64,000 nucleotides of DNA, from positions 53,501-117,500 of the forward strand of contig BROG01000991.1 in NCBI GenBank assembly GCA_030159075.1, read 5' to 3'. The notes beneath the pieces were generated by a model, which had not been told where the DNA came from, made no database searches, and worked only from the letters and a program-made list of their open reading frames with translations. This stretch comes from Atrina japonica. Taxonomy: Eukaryota; Mollusca; Bivalvia; Pterioida; Pinnidae. Positions 11,589-21,669 of the stretch are shown here, one piece after another. Each line of letters opens with the position of its first letter. Positions within the stretch are counted from its first letter, which is position 1. A program made the position numbers and the translations under genes.

Positions 11589-11945
11589 ATGTGTTTTTAT
11601 CTGCTTATTATTTCATATACAGAGGGGAAAATACTTGCTGATAAGTATTTGTTACCGGGATGTCGACGATCACGCTTATTGTCAATGTTCTGCAAATTGT
11701 ATGGTCGTTATAATGGTCTCGTTTGCAATTACATTGTTTCATTAAATGAAATGTTCGGTAGCGGTTGTTGAGTTGTCTGTACCAATTGTAACGAGGATTT
11801 ATTATTTCCTGGTGTGACGCAATGGGATTCTCTCAGATTTATCCCACCTTTGTTTTGTATGTTGTAATATTCCCAGGATTTAATTTGTATATTGTATCTA
11901 GGACATCCTGAAGATCAATAATTTGGTTATATGTGATTTTTATAT
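11589..11945 (+). mobile_element. Naiad-type Penelope-like element, 3' fragment of a divergent subfamily
   Basis: The + strand encodes the last part of the reverse transcriptase thumb: KILADKYLLPGCRRSRL, then KLYGRYNGLVCNYIVSL, then GSGC and an in-frame TGA at 11769-11771. The long copies have KLLTQGYRKPRL, KFYGRYNSLVCDYSVSL and GGC-TGA at the same places. Continuing the frame past the TGA gives VVCTNCNEDLLF and stops at TAA after about 37 codons. The sister copies read DVCTNCDED there. This copy has diverged from the main family but keeps the CTNC stretch, which supports the idea that the sequence after the TGA is coding. The 5' side is truncated at about 11589; the 3' end is TATGTGATTTTTATA. 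Confidence 0.75.
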
Positions 11946-13660
11946 ACCATTAAGTTTACTTTGCAAATGTCCATTTGACCCATTAAAGCGGCGCTCTCCA
12001 TAAACGGGTTTGCAAACGGCCTTTGGTCTGTATGAACTGCAGTCTCTATACTTGTTTGATCTTTATAGTGGAGAGTGTGAAAATGAACTGTTATAAGTAT
12101 GATGTCATATGGCCTAACGCATATCTATTTTAAACGGCAAACTCTCACTGACAATGCTTAAATCATAACCCTATGTGTGGTTCACGTTTAATGTATGTTT
12201 CTCAACACAAACTCCTGGAACAAACGTACGATTAGTAGACATTGGGGCTCTTCAAATACACCACTGCATGACATAGTTTGTTGCTATACGAATTTTGTTT
12301 GCAAACATCCAGGGCGTCAACGATCCAGACATGTTTTCGCTAGATTGGACTTTCAGCATTTCGAAACTTGTTGAAACCGGCAACAGGCCTGATGCATCGT
12401 GTACATTTTCTGAGTCCGTAGTTTTTACGACGTGACAGTCACTTTGTTTATTTTGATATAAAATTTAAGATGACTGACAGCCGAATAACTTCAAATATCT
12501 CTCATCGGAGCATGAAAGAGAACTTCAGTCCACTTTAATCTGATAAAAATACACCCCTATTAAACTACATGTATAAGTTGAAAATTGGTGATCCTTGCTT
12601 TATTTACTTGTATTCATACGCTCGGGGGAAAAAGGTAACAGGAGTATGCAATGTTTTCTTTCAGAAATACAAGTATGTTTCCAACTGATTTGAAGTCGAC
12701 TGGATATGTATACAAGTATTTGTGTAGTATACAAGATCGTTTCACCTATACAAATATTTTTATAGACCGGATTTTTGCAGACATTAATTTCTACAATTAT
12801 TACGTTTCTATGAATTTACTAATATAATTTCTAATCCTAAATTAATTGAGAAGGAGGTATTTTGTTATATTTCGAAGAAATTCACACAGTATGTATGGTG
12901 ATAGGAAAAGAAAAATATTTTGTTTAAGCATTCGACTTATTATCTGTTATTGTTCGAATGTCAGAATTCTTAATTTGTTCACTTTGTATATTTGTGATAC
13001 ACATCGTTTATATGTTTTTCAGAGTAGCGTCTATATGATATATTGTTACTTTGAAATAAGAAATCACTTAATTTACAATCAGCGAATCTGTCAAACAGAA
13101 GGGTTACTTGTATCTGTGTATATCTGTTTGTATGTATGTATCAGATTTTGTTTGTGTTCCGTGTCGGGCACACCAGAGTCTGATTATGTTTTAATTTCTA
13201 TATACTACTGTATGTTCCATCTGATATAGCAGGATATTTATACCAGACACACAACCCTTGTCAGAAAATTGTTGTTACAGAGTGTTGCTATCCACAATAT
13301 ATTTATTTTCTTTATGTGTCTGTATATCGGTGTACTAAATTTACAACAGAAAGCTTGCGTCAAGAAATAATACAATCAGACCGCAAATTAACGACCTCCG
13401 ATTTTCAGGCAAGTCGTGAATTGCTCTTGCTTTTGCTGAGAACAAATAGACATAACGTTATTTACTGTTGAAATAATTGAATTCACAGCTCTCGACACTG
13501 ATAGAAATCAAAATCGGAATAATCCAGCATCTCAGTCTAAAAATCCTAGGATACAGCGACACAGAATATCCAAATAGATACTATCAGTATGAAAAATTAG
13601 AATTTCATTTAATTAACAGACATGATGGCTGCTTAGCTCTTATTCTGTAAAGTTATAACT
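11946..13660. other. Intergenic, no gene seen
   Basis: The + strand open frame at 12846-13229 (127 codons) is Cys- and Tyr-rich with hydrophobic runs, but has no recognisable domain or splice context. I see no repeat family here. Confidence 0.5.
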
Positions 13661-13779
13661 TATTGCCCGAAACCATAAACAAAGAAAATTCTCAGACAAA
13701 TTTTATTCTCAAAAGTTAAGAATTTCCTCATCTGAGTAAAAGTGAAATCTCGTGGACCATAAAACGACTTAAGAAAAGA

Positions 13780-14190
13780 TTGTTAAGGGGCAGTGTAAAT
13801 CTAGTCAAAGACATATGTCCCACTTTATGTTACTACTCACTGAACTTCGATGTTTGAACATTATTCTAACTGTAAACAATGTTAATTACTTAATATCCAT
13901 CCGCGAGATATAAAACGCTTTCAAAATCAAATAAGCAGCACGTTTTGTAGCATGGAACAGGAAATATATATACGCATTTAAAAAAAAAAGATTAAAAGCG
14001 TATTGTGATATGCCTATACATGACCGAAGTCAGTAATTTATACGTATATAATATGTATAATGTATATAATGAACTATATTCAAGATACAAGTAAATCAGT
14101 ATACGTACGTTATATAAGATCTAGATAACTCGGGACTTACACTGGGGCACATGTATCGGACTAAATTTACACTGTCCCGATTGTTAATGT
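13780..14190. mobile_element. Element with about 50-bp inverted ends
   Basis: The left arm (GATTGTTAAGGGGCAGTGTA, ATCTAGTC, ACATATGTCCCAC) matches the reverse complement of the right arm at 14125-14190 (AATCGGGACAGTGTAAATTTAGTC, ACATGTGCCCC). The interior has no coding capacity. Sequences related to the 1652-1791 MITE flank both sides. Confidence 0.6.
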
Positions 14191-15049
14191 AGACAAATGT
14201 CATATGGTCAAGGCAAGCCAACAGAAAAAAAGAAATGCTGGTCTCCTAAACCTATACCGTTCAAATAACAAGTTGTTTTCGAAAGTCAAAGGATTAAACA
14301 TGTCCTGAAATACTCTACGGCGACGGATACCCTGACGATAGCGACTATTTATCCTGAGGCGAACAGGAAAAACGGCCAGTTTCGTCGTTAAGAATTACTT
14401 TAGTCAACTACAGACAGTACTTTTATCTATCACTTGAGAAAGAAATTTGTTTGAGAATTTCTTTTGGTCCATAACTTAACTCAAGTTGGGATATTTCTCA
14501 AGATTTGAGTAAAATCTAGAAGTTGATTAAAAAAGATTCTGAGAATAGTCTTATGGGCCTGGGACAAACGCCAAGGAACTAAGCCGAGGAAATGAAATGT
14601 TAACTTAACAGAATTCGAAATCTACTTAACTCTATAGGTTTAATTGTTTCTTTAAAATTCAACACAACAAGAAAATCTCTATGGAACAAAGAAGTGTTCA
14701 CAGTATTACGTGATAAATATATCATTTTATTACATTTTGGTAGTGAAATATAAGGGTTTATCAATTAAATAAATTTGTTGTCTTTAATTGTTTGTGAAAA
14801 AAAACCACTCGATTGTAAATTGTGTTATTTTTCACTTGGTCCATCGGTACACTACAACCCTTTTATGTTAATACGCCAATATGTTTTCTACGTGCATAAC
14901 AATTAACGTTTAAAGGAATATAAAAAAAAATTCAGATACCAAAGTATAAATCAATAGAATGTCCAGAACATAGATATAAATCGGTAAAAATGGACAAACA
15001 CAGACCTCTGGAAACTAAGAGGTGGGATCAGGTGCCATGGAGGAGTTAG

Positions 15050-15148
15050 CATCCCCTGTCGACCGGTCACACCCGCCGTGAGTCCACAGTCAAGTCCAAT
15101 GAAACACGTGAGGAGTGTATCCTCGTCACAATTGGTTCAGACGTCTCA
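15050..15148 (-). other. Putative selenocysteine codon and Cys-rich C-terminal extension of the Naiad ORF
   Basis: After GGC the frame meets TGA (15148-15146), then D V, a second TGA (15139-15137), then TNCDEDTLLTC and on for about 65 more codons to TGA. In three sister copies (40.4 kb, 35.5 kb, 11.77 kb) the second TGA is TGT (Cys), giving C-TGA-x-V-CTN-[CS]. The first TGA is kept in four sister copies (11.77, 35.5, 40.4 and 55.8 kb). Selenoprotein-encoding Naiads are reported from clams and spiders. A plain stop codon at the first TGA is the alternative. I did not find a convincing SECIS element by eye. Confidence 0.45.
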
Positions 15149-16988
15149 ACAACCGCCAACGAAAAGGCAACTCAACATTTCACTTAATGAAACAGAGTAG
15201 TCGCAAACAAGACTATTATACCGACCGTAAAATTTGCGGAACGTTGATATTAAACGCGGTTTTCGATATCCCTGTGTCAATAATTTGTCAGTGAGTAGTT
15301 TACCTCTGTATATGAAATATTCATATGTTGTGCACGCCCTGGCATATCGGATCATTTGTGAAATATAAACTCCATATGCGGGTGACTGAGGGATATTACT
15401 ACTTAAATGTGGAACATTTACGATGGGAAAGCCGAAATCGTCGCGTTTGTCGTATAGCTTAGTTGCTAATTTCCCGTCTGTGTTTATATTAAGTAAAATG
15501 TCTAAGTATGAAGCGTGTGTGCTTGATTCTGTTGTATCTTTAATTTCTAGTTCGCTGGGATATATCGCATTGACATATGTATGAAAATTGTCATTATTAA
15601 TTGACAAAACGTCGTCGATATATCTAAATGTCAAATTAAAGGACACCGCTAACTTTTTCTTCTTTTGATTCAGCAGTTTCTGAATGAAGTCTGCTTCGTA
15701 TGAATAAAGGAACAGGTCGGCCAATAAAGGACTACAAAAATTGGTTCCCATAGGAATGCGACAGTTTGTTGAAAGACCACGTCTCCGAACATTACAAATA
15801 TATTGTCTATTAGAAATTCCAGCATGTTTTTTTATATCAACTTCAGTGTATTTATGTGTAGAATCAGAGTGGTGTTTGACGAAATAAGTATCCTGATAGC
15901 CAATCACTAGATATTTAAATTTTCGGGTACCACCTTTAGTGAAAAAAACAGTTGTCAATGATGCTGAAAAGTATTTCGTTTAATTTTTTATGTGGAATAG
16001 TAGTGTAAAGAGTAGAGAAGTCATAGGTTTTGATACTGTGAATTCGAGAAAAATTGTGTGCCTTTAAATTTTCTAAAAGCTGTTTAGAATTTTTAAGTAT
16101 GCACATCTGATTTACACCGCTTCTGGAATAAGCAACTGTACAGTATTGTTGAAGTTTCTCCTTAACGGCTGTCAATATCTTGGTAAGGAGTAAAGATAAA
16201 GGTTTCGTAGAACATTTGCTGGATCCTGCTATGTATCTTTGCTTATATGGGGTTTTATGAAGTTTAGGTATCCAATATAAATGTGGTAGCTCTAAATCGG
16301 TATCCGTTGTAGGTATATCAAATGAGTGTAATACGGACACGTGATTTTGAAGGATCTCATCCTTTGAAAGTGAGCTATGTGTGTATGTAGGATTTCCAGA
16401 ATTCGTATTAAACCCAAGTTCTTCTAATAAACAATTATAGTAATGTGTCTTACAAATAAAAACTATATTATTTGAGGCTTTGTCTGCTGGTACCAGTACA
16501 TATTGGTCATGTAATCTATCCAGTTCAGTTACTACTTCTGGATCATTAAATACAGAGGGAAAACGTGTTTTCATAGTCCCTTTAAGTTTTCGAATACGAA
16601 ATTTTATCAACCATCTTATGGCTTTCAGCCATTCAGACAAAGTGTCTGGTTCTACGTCTTCATGTTTGGCCCATCGTCTGGCATAATCTTCGACAGAATC
16701 CATAACTAAACTGAAATTCTGACGCCAATTAAAGAAACGGGCTTCCCGGTATTTAGGGCCCCTTAAAATAAGATTTTTTAGGCTTTCATTTTCAACAATA
16801 GAAACGTCGCCGGTAATGACATGCCCGATAGGATTGTATTTGAAAGGAGATGAAGCACATGAACATGTGACAGAGTTGTGTAGAATATGGTTGATGTCTA
16901 GGCACTGCAAAACTTGTTTGTAATTGAACAACTTGGATGCGATGCTAGGTGTATAGCTATATGAAATGCAAGGCGTAGTCTTCAGTTA
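15146..16988 (-). pseudogene. Naiad reverse transcriptase region (frameshifted)
   Basis: This part would copy element RNA into DNA at the nicked target. From 16931 downward one sees the CxC motif (TCSCASSPF), VPADKASNNIVF, WIPKLHKTPYKQRYIAGSS, then motif A YDFSTLYTTIPH near 16000. After a slip in the A-run at 15942-15948 the frame shifts to FFTKGGTRKFKYLVIGYQD. Further on are the primer-grip/motif B area IPMGTNFCSPLLADLF and the catalytic FRYIDDVLSI (Asp pair about 15611-15616). The thumb follows with SPAYGVYISQMIRYARAC. All of this matches Penelope-like RTs. Between these, codons at about 15755-15840 are out of frame relative to the sister copy at 40430-41342. The first TGA is at 15148-15146; see the separate entry on read-through. 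Confidence 0.88.
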
Positions 16989-17299
16989 AAAATATGATGG
17001 AATACAAGACTGAACTTTTTGTGATTTAGAACATTGCCAATATTTAAAGCGTCTATGCCTTTATTTGTAAATTTAAGTTTAAGGAAAAGACGTTTCTGTT
17101 CAGAACAGTCATCGTTTGTAACACGTGCAGGCTTAAACAGTCTGTGATAAGCGACGTCCATTATAATTGAGTTCAGTATGTATTCTGGGGTTGACAAATC
17201 CGTGTAGGGGTTCATTCTTGCTTCTTGAAAAAGTTTATTGAGATTTGTAAAAGGAACAGAATAAAGTTTGCTGCGAATATGATGAAGACCCAATTTTTG
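16982..17299 (-). pseudogene. Naiad linker between endonuclease and RT
   Basis: This stretch has the same frame as the endonuclease but is separated from it by TAA at 17302-17300. It encodes LGLHHIRSKLYSVPF, NPYTDLSTPEYILNSIIMDV and KFTNKGIDALNIGNVLNHKK. A frameshift in the A-run near 17014-17020 then moves the reading to VQSCIPSYF and a TAA (16988-16986) before the RT part, KTTPCISYSYTPSIASKLF. No catalytic motif is expected here. Confidence 0.65.
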
Positions 17300-17690
17300 T
17301 TAACGTAAGGTAAAAGAGATAAAAAAAGTGACATCATGTATGTAGGGTCGGTTGTATGAACGATGTCCGTGACTTCGTTTACGTCTTACGTTAGAATTAA
17401 AAAGTTGCATCACTTTAACACCATTACAAAGTGGACTTGATAGATTGCCTACACTTTGGATATTATCGTTACATCCATAGGGATATGCAGTGCCAAGCTG
17501 TTTAATCCAAAATTCTTCACGTTGTCTACGGAAGGGGGTACTCAAGGTGGGATTGTTGGTCCAGTGGTATATTTTTTCAATTATACGCACTCTCGTACAC
17601 AAGATGGAATGGTCTGCAGAGTTGAAATGTCGATAGAGTATCTGGTTACCCCCATTATTAATCTCGAATCGATGACCAGATACTCAGGAA
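17300..17690 (-). pseudogene. GIY-YIG endonuclease remnant of the Naiad element
   Basis: The C-terminal half of a Penelope-type GIY-YIG nuclease is readable: LYRHFNSADHSI with the two His of the CCHH zinc motif, VRIIEKIYHWTNNPTLSTPF, then the conserved REEFWIKQLGTAYPYGCND with the catalytic Glu. A basic stretch, RRKRSHGHRS, follows. The N-terminal GIY and YIG strands and the two Cys are absent because the element is truncated at about 17690. One TGA (17686-17684) is in frame at the very start (CS-TGA-VSGHRF); it could be a Sec codon or a mutation. Confidence 0.8.
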
Positions 17691-17754
17691 CATAAAATAT
17701 GATATGAATTGCTATCAGAAATAGATTTGTATCTATTTTTGTATATTTTGTGAT

Positions 17755-17960
17755 TTTTTTTAACATTGTATATTTCCCACATGAATGCACTATTTTCGTA
17801 GTAGCGGAGTGATAGATTTCAGCCAATACGTGAAGTAGCCTGGGATCCTGGCTCAGTGCTGATAACGCTGTCAGTATCGACGAAGTATGAATAGGCCAAG
17901 ATCCTAGGTTAAACGTGAAGTCGCTTGCTTTAATACATTTCACAAGCAGAGGCATGTGAA
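17755..17960. repeat. Unnamed dispersed repeat, pair with 49625-49740
   Basis: Both loci share ATGAATGCACTATTTNNTAGTAGCGGAGT, AACGTGAAGT and ACATTTCACAAGC in the same order. The copy here carries an extra inner segment of about 60 bp that contains TGGGATCCTGG and, inverted, CCAAGATCCTAGG. It abuts the truncated 5' end of the Naiad copy, so it may be the target site. Confidence 0.6.
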
Positions 17961-18435
17961 ACAGACGAAAACATATTTAAATAATATGAACTAAAGCAAG
18001 GTAAAACTGTGTTTAATTTAATAGGAAATATATGATTACTTTTTTTACCTTTCATGTATGGATTTTCAGTATGTTACACTTAATATGATCTTCCAATAAA
18101 AATGAATAAATGCGTTGAATACGACCTCAAATTATTTTCCAAAAATATTTCTTCGAATGAGCAATAATTTTCATCATTGTTTACAATTATCTGCCATCAA
18201 AATACACAAAATGTACAGTTGCAGCATTAATTTTGTGTAGTTTTGCCTAAAGATCCTAAAGTTATTTGAGCTTGTGTACCAAGTAAGGTTGTTGACTTCG
18301 GTCCCTGAACATAGACCTCAATAAAACATCGAAATACAACATAATCACAGTATTTAAATTTCACTCTCTATCTTATATGTATTTTTTCATTATTATTATC
18401 ATTATAAATATTATAAATATAAAACTAAAGCTATC

Positions 18436-18483
18436 AAGCTCAAGGCGATCGTTTCTGTCAATTAGACTTCATCAGTTGAGCTC
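18436..18483 (-). ncRNA. Hammerhead ribozyme motif, near-intact but with a GCC cleavage triplet
   Basis: On the minus strand: GAGCTCAA, CTGATGA, AGTC-TAATT-GACA, GAAA, CGATCGCC, TTGAGCTT. Stem I has 8 pairs, the CUGAUGA and GAAA boxes are perfect, and stem III is a 2-bp helix capped by GAUC. The cleavage triplet is GCC instead of the required NUH (GUC in relatives), so this copy is probably inactive. The surrounding element spans roughly 18410-18640. Confidence 0.75.
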
Positions 18484-18926
18484 CAATTTATAAAAGATGC
18501 ATATTTTATAAAGAGAAAGTTTTATTATATAAGGCCAAAAAATAAATCTAAATATATAGCCAAATCCGTCAATACTGTAAAAGATGAGTGTCTTAGTTTT
18601 TAAAGAATTTAGAATTTAATTGATATTTCAAATAAATTTAGGTTTAACCAAATGACAATGAAAAACATTTTTGAAAAGTATATCTATCTAAACCAAAATC
18701 AAGGAAATAAAGATATGTTTTAATAATCAAAACTGTTGTAAGTTTGATTATCGTTGAACAAACTCTCTAATATAATTATATGGAAATAAGAACTGAAATG
18801 AATATTCAATGAAAATGTTATTACAGACATCTGACTTCAATGATATCGACTCCGTCTATATCTGATTTTGTTTTTGTAGATATTCACAATACAAATATAA
18901 AAGATACAAGAAATTTGGAATAGCAC

Positions 18927-19325
18927 ATGTGTTTATACAACCTTGTGACAAATAGAATTAACATGTGTTTATACAACCTTGCGACACATGGAAATAACAT
19001 GTGTTTATACAACCTTACGACACATGGAATTAACATGTGTTTATACAACCTTGCGACACATGGAAATAACATGTGTTTATACAACCTTGCGACACATAGA
19101 ATTAACATGTGTTTATACAACCTTGCGACACATGGAAATAACATGTGTTTATACAACCTTGCGACACATGGAAATAACATGTGTTTATACAACCTTGCGA
19201 CGCATAGAATTAACATGTGTTTATACAACCTTGCGACACATGGAAATAACATGTGTTTATACAACCTTGCGACACATGGAAATAACATGTGTTTATACAA
19301 CCTTACGACACATGGAATTAACATG
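18927..19325. repeat. 36-bp minisatellite, 11 units
   Basis: The unit is ATGTGTTTATACAACCTTGC followed by GACACATGGAAATAAC. Variants at three positions (GCG/ACG/GTG, TGG/TAG, AAATAA/AATTAA) alternate along the array in a mixed pattern. Since 36 is a multiple of three and the unit lacks stops in several frames, long open frames appear on both strands (for example repeated MCLYNLATHGNN). I regard these as not genes. Units are almost identical, so expansion is recent. Confidence 0.95.
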
Positions 19326-19471
19326 ACTAACACTAAACTAAGAAATTACAATAACAGTCTACTCAGATAATTATATATAACTACAGCGTGGTCCATGTAT
19401 TTTTAATAATTCATTACAATATTGGTTGAAATAGTATTTATAAATAATAAAGAACATTTCAAATTTTGATT

Positions 19472-20410
19472 TCAGGACCTGAGAAAAGTTTTGCTCAATA
19501 AGAAGTTATTCAAGTAAAAATAGTAATATACAATTGCAAAACGACCTATCGCGCCATATATCATATGACTTGGAGTGGAGCTTTTCAAATAAAAATATAT
19601 TTCAAAAATTTTAGATGTATTTTTCAATATCAACCAAGGTGTCATAACCTCAAACCTCACTTCCATAAATTAAAACTGGAGTTACAACTTTGTCAAACAG
19701 ATCGAGCTGACAATCAGTTGGTAGTTTGTGAAGTAGATTTTTTTAATAATACCGTACATGACTTTCTGAGCTTGTTCACATAAATGTTTTTTGTTTTTGT
19801 TTTGCAAAATGAACCTGTTATTGAGAATATAACTCCCAAATATTTAAAGTCCTTTACATTTTCAATGATTATTTCATTGTAGTAAAATTTTCGTTTGGTC
19901 ATACGACCTTTGGAAAAAAACTAAAATTTTTGTGTTATCAATATTTACCATCAATTTCCATTTTGTACAATAAATGTAGAATTTATCTAGGGCATATTGT
20001 AAGTGTCGTCAGAAGATTCTGCAAGAATGACCGTTTCATCAGCATAGAACAAAACTATAAGTTTTGAATACAAAAATAACTCAGTCTCAATTGATGAGCT
20101 GACACTTTGTAACCACACTACATTGTCTGCTACAAGAAAAATTCTTCCAAACCATTAATATACATAGAAAACAAAAAAGGTGATAAATCCCCCCTTGTCT
20201 AAGCCTGATTGCACAACTGAAGAAATCTGATGACATATTATTTAATTTCGCATGAGATTGAATTCCTTTATACATATTTTTAATGTAATTAAAACATTTA
20301 CCTTGAATACCATTAGATAATATTTCCCCCCAAAGACCGTCCCGCCATACAGTATCAAACGTTTGTAAAGCTTGAATCCGGTTACAATGTACCCGGGGAG
20401 AGGCCACCGC
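19472..20410 (-). pseudogene. LINE (non-LTR retrotransposon) reverse transcriptase relic
   Basis: On the minus strand a broken RT can be followed: FDTVWRDGLWGEILSNGI, FNYIKNMYKGI, IRLRQGG (motif B), then FYADETVILAES, where the catalytic YADD has become YADE (20049-20035). Then come NVKDFKYLGVIFS and, near 19650, GSEV-TGA-GYDTLVDIE, where a Trp codon has become TGA, and finally SSTPSHMIYGAIGRF. Several frameshifts break it. The 5' side is cut at about 20410. The clade cannot be set by eye; it resembles LINEs common in molluscs. Confidence 0.8.
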
Positions 20411-20529
20411 GGTTCACCAATAGATCGTGTACGTTACAAGGAACAAATAGTAGTCAATAATTGCATGGATTCAAATATAAATCTATTTACGATTCAGGAA
20501 GTTCCTACTTTCTCTACTAAACATAGTTT

Positions 20530-20840
20530 TAAATTATTAACACCACACATCAAAATGTACAATTTCTATTTCTATTTTTTATTTTTCGTTATCTATTTCA
20601 TAGAGTTCTATTACTCAAGCATGTTGACATGACCAGGTAACTGACAATTTGTAATTCCTTCGGCTATATTTATTCCAGGTGGACTGGCTCAATAACAAAA
20701 TAAATGTAGCCGAAAGAATTACATATTCTTTACCTCGACATGTCAACATACTTGAATGATTGAACTCTATGAAACAGATAATAAATGACTACCAAAACGA
20801 AACTATAAATTGTGCATTTTGTACGGTGTTAGTATAATGA
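20530..20840. mobile_element. Large foldback element with arms of about 130 bp
   Basis: TTTCATAGAGTTCTATTACT at 20597 pairs with the complement of ATGATTGAACTCTATGAAA at about 20778. The pairing continues inward through GTTGACATG and TTCGGCTA to a loop of about 30 bases. It also continues outward (TTAACACC and its complement GGTGTTA). No coding capacity. Such long near-perfect arms could fold into a strong hairpin when transcribed. Confidence 0.8.
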
Positions 20841-21669
20841 AGAAATTCCATTGAATATTACATAAAAAACGGAATGCAAAGGAATTACAATATTTACATG
20901 GCATATTTTATTTTCTATGTACTTTTCATTATCATTATTATATAATATTTTTAATAATTTTTGTTTCAGCAGGAAGAAATTGAAATAATAATGTTGAAAA
21001 GTATTCTAAATTTCCATGGACATATTCAACGTTTATTTGTTTTCCATATCGAAATCATTGTTTTGTCTTTAAACGTTACTCTGATTTTCATTGATATATG
21101 TTATATAATATAATGTGATAATTAGGTTTGAAATGAATCATCATTAGAAACGTTATGTATTGTAAGGTTGTATAAAAAGTCTAGAATGCCATATTTTTAT
21201 GTTAAACTTCCGACATTTTGACTAAAATTCGGTAATTTATTTTGCGAGTAAACAATCAATCTGTAATATAAGAACGATATAGTAGATAACTCATATTCAA
21301 TGTTAAACCGAAACATGATCCAAGGCATGTTGTATTGTTTACTTCCGTGACGTGTAAAAACAACGTATACATAGTACATACCAAATGTTACGCGATTATT
21401 TTAAGGGAAGATAACTCTGCAACAGTAAAAATGACAATTAATTGAAAGCTGTTTTTATTTAATAAAAAATCGGCATATTTTATTTAAATATGCCACTTGT
21501 AATTAAGCAATAATTATTTCAGTAACAAAATAAAACATAATACGCAAATTTGAAGATAAGTTTTCTTTATATATAATATTTAATATTAATTCAAAAGAAT
21601 TTTAAGACTGCCACCTTTATGTACTTTAATAAAATTCAATATATATTTTACACAACAATTTAATGTAGT
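20841..21669. other. Flank upstream of the U2 gene
   Basis: AT-rich DNA with no gene. A snRNA promoter element (PSE) would be expected about 50-60 bases before 21670, but no known molluscan consensus lets me place it. Confidence 0.4.

Larger units (their letters stand above)
14930..17700 (-). mobile_element. Naiad-type Penelope-like retroelement, long decayed copy
   Basis: Read on the minus strand, the order is a GIY-YIG endonuclease remnant (17690-17302), linker, CxC motif (TCSCASSPF near 16870), reverse transcriptase (to 15149), Cys-rich extension and 3' tail ending GGTATCTGAATTTTT at about 14930. Endonuclease before RT plus a CxC linker is the permuted arrangement described for Naiad and Chlamys Penelope-like elements. 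Canonical animal elements carry the endonuclease at the C-terminus. The copy is dead: stops TAA at 17302-17300 and 16988-16986, a frameshift near 17014-17020, a one-base slip in an A-run at 15942-15948, and an out-of-frame stretch at about 15755-15840 bounded by two compensating indels. The 5' end is cut inside the endonuclease, so the GIY and YIG strands are missing. Confidence 0.88.

Noticed and set aside
12846..13229. 127-codon open frame
   Set aside because: AT-rich, no domain, no splice sites or promoter context, no similarity recognised; probably chance.
15050..15148. SECIS element in the Naiad tail
   Set aside because: I looked for the AUGA...AA...GA pattern with a suitable stem in the post-TGA region and saw none that convinced me. 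A folding search is needed.
17581..17955. 124-codon open frame upstream of the Naiad copy
   Set aside because: It crosses the element boundary in a frame different from the nuclease and covers a dispersed repeat.
18884..19370. Open frames of about 147-149 codons on both strands
   Set aside because: They are translations of the 36-bp minisatellite in different frames. No start context, no domain.
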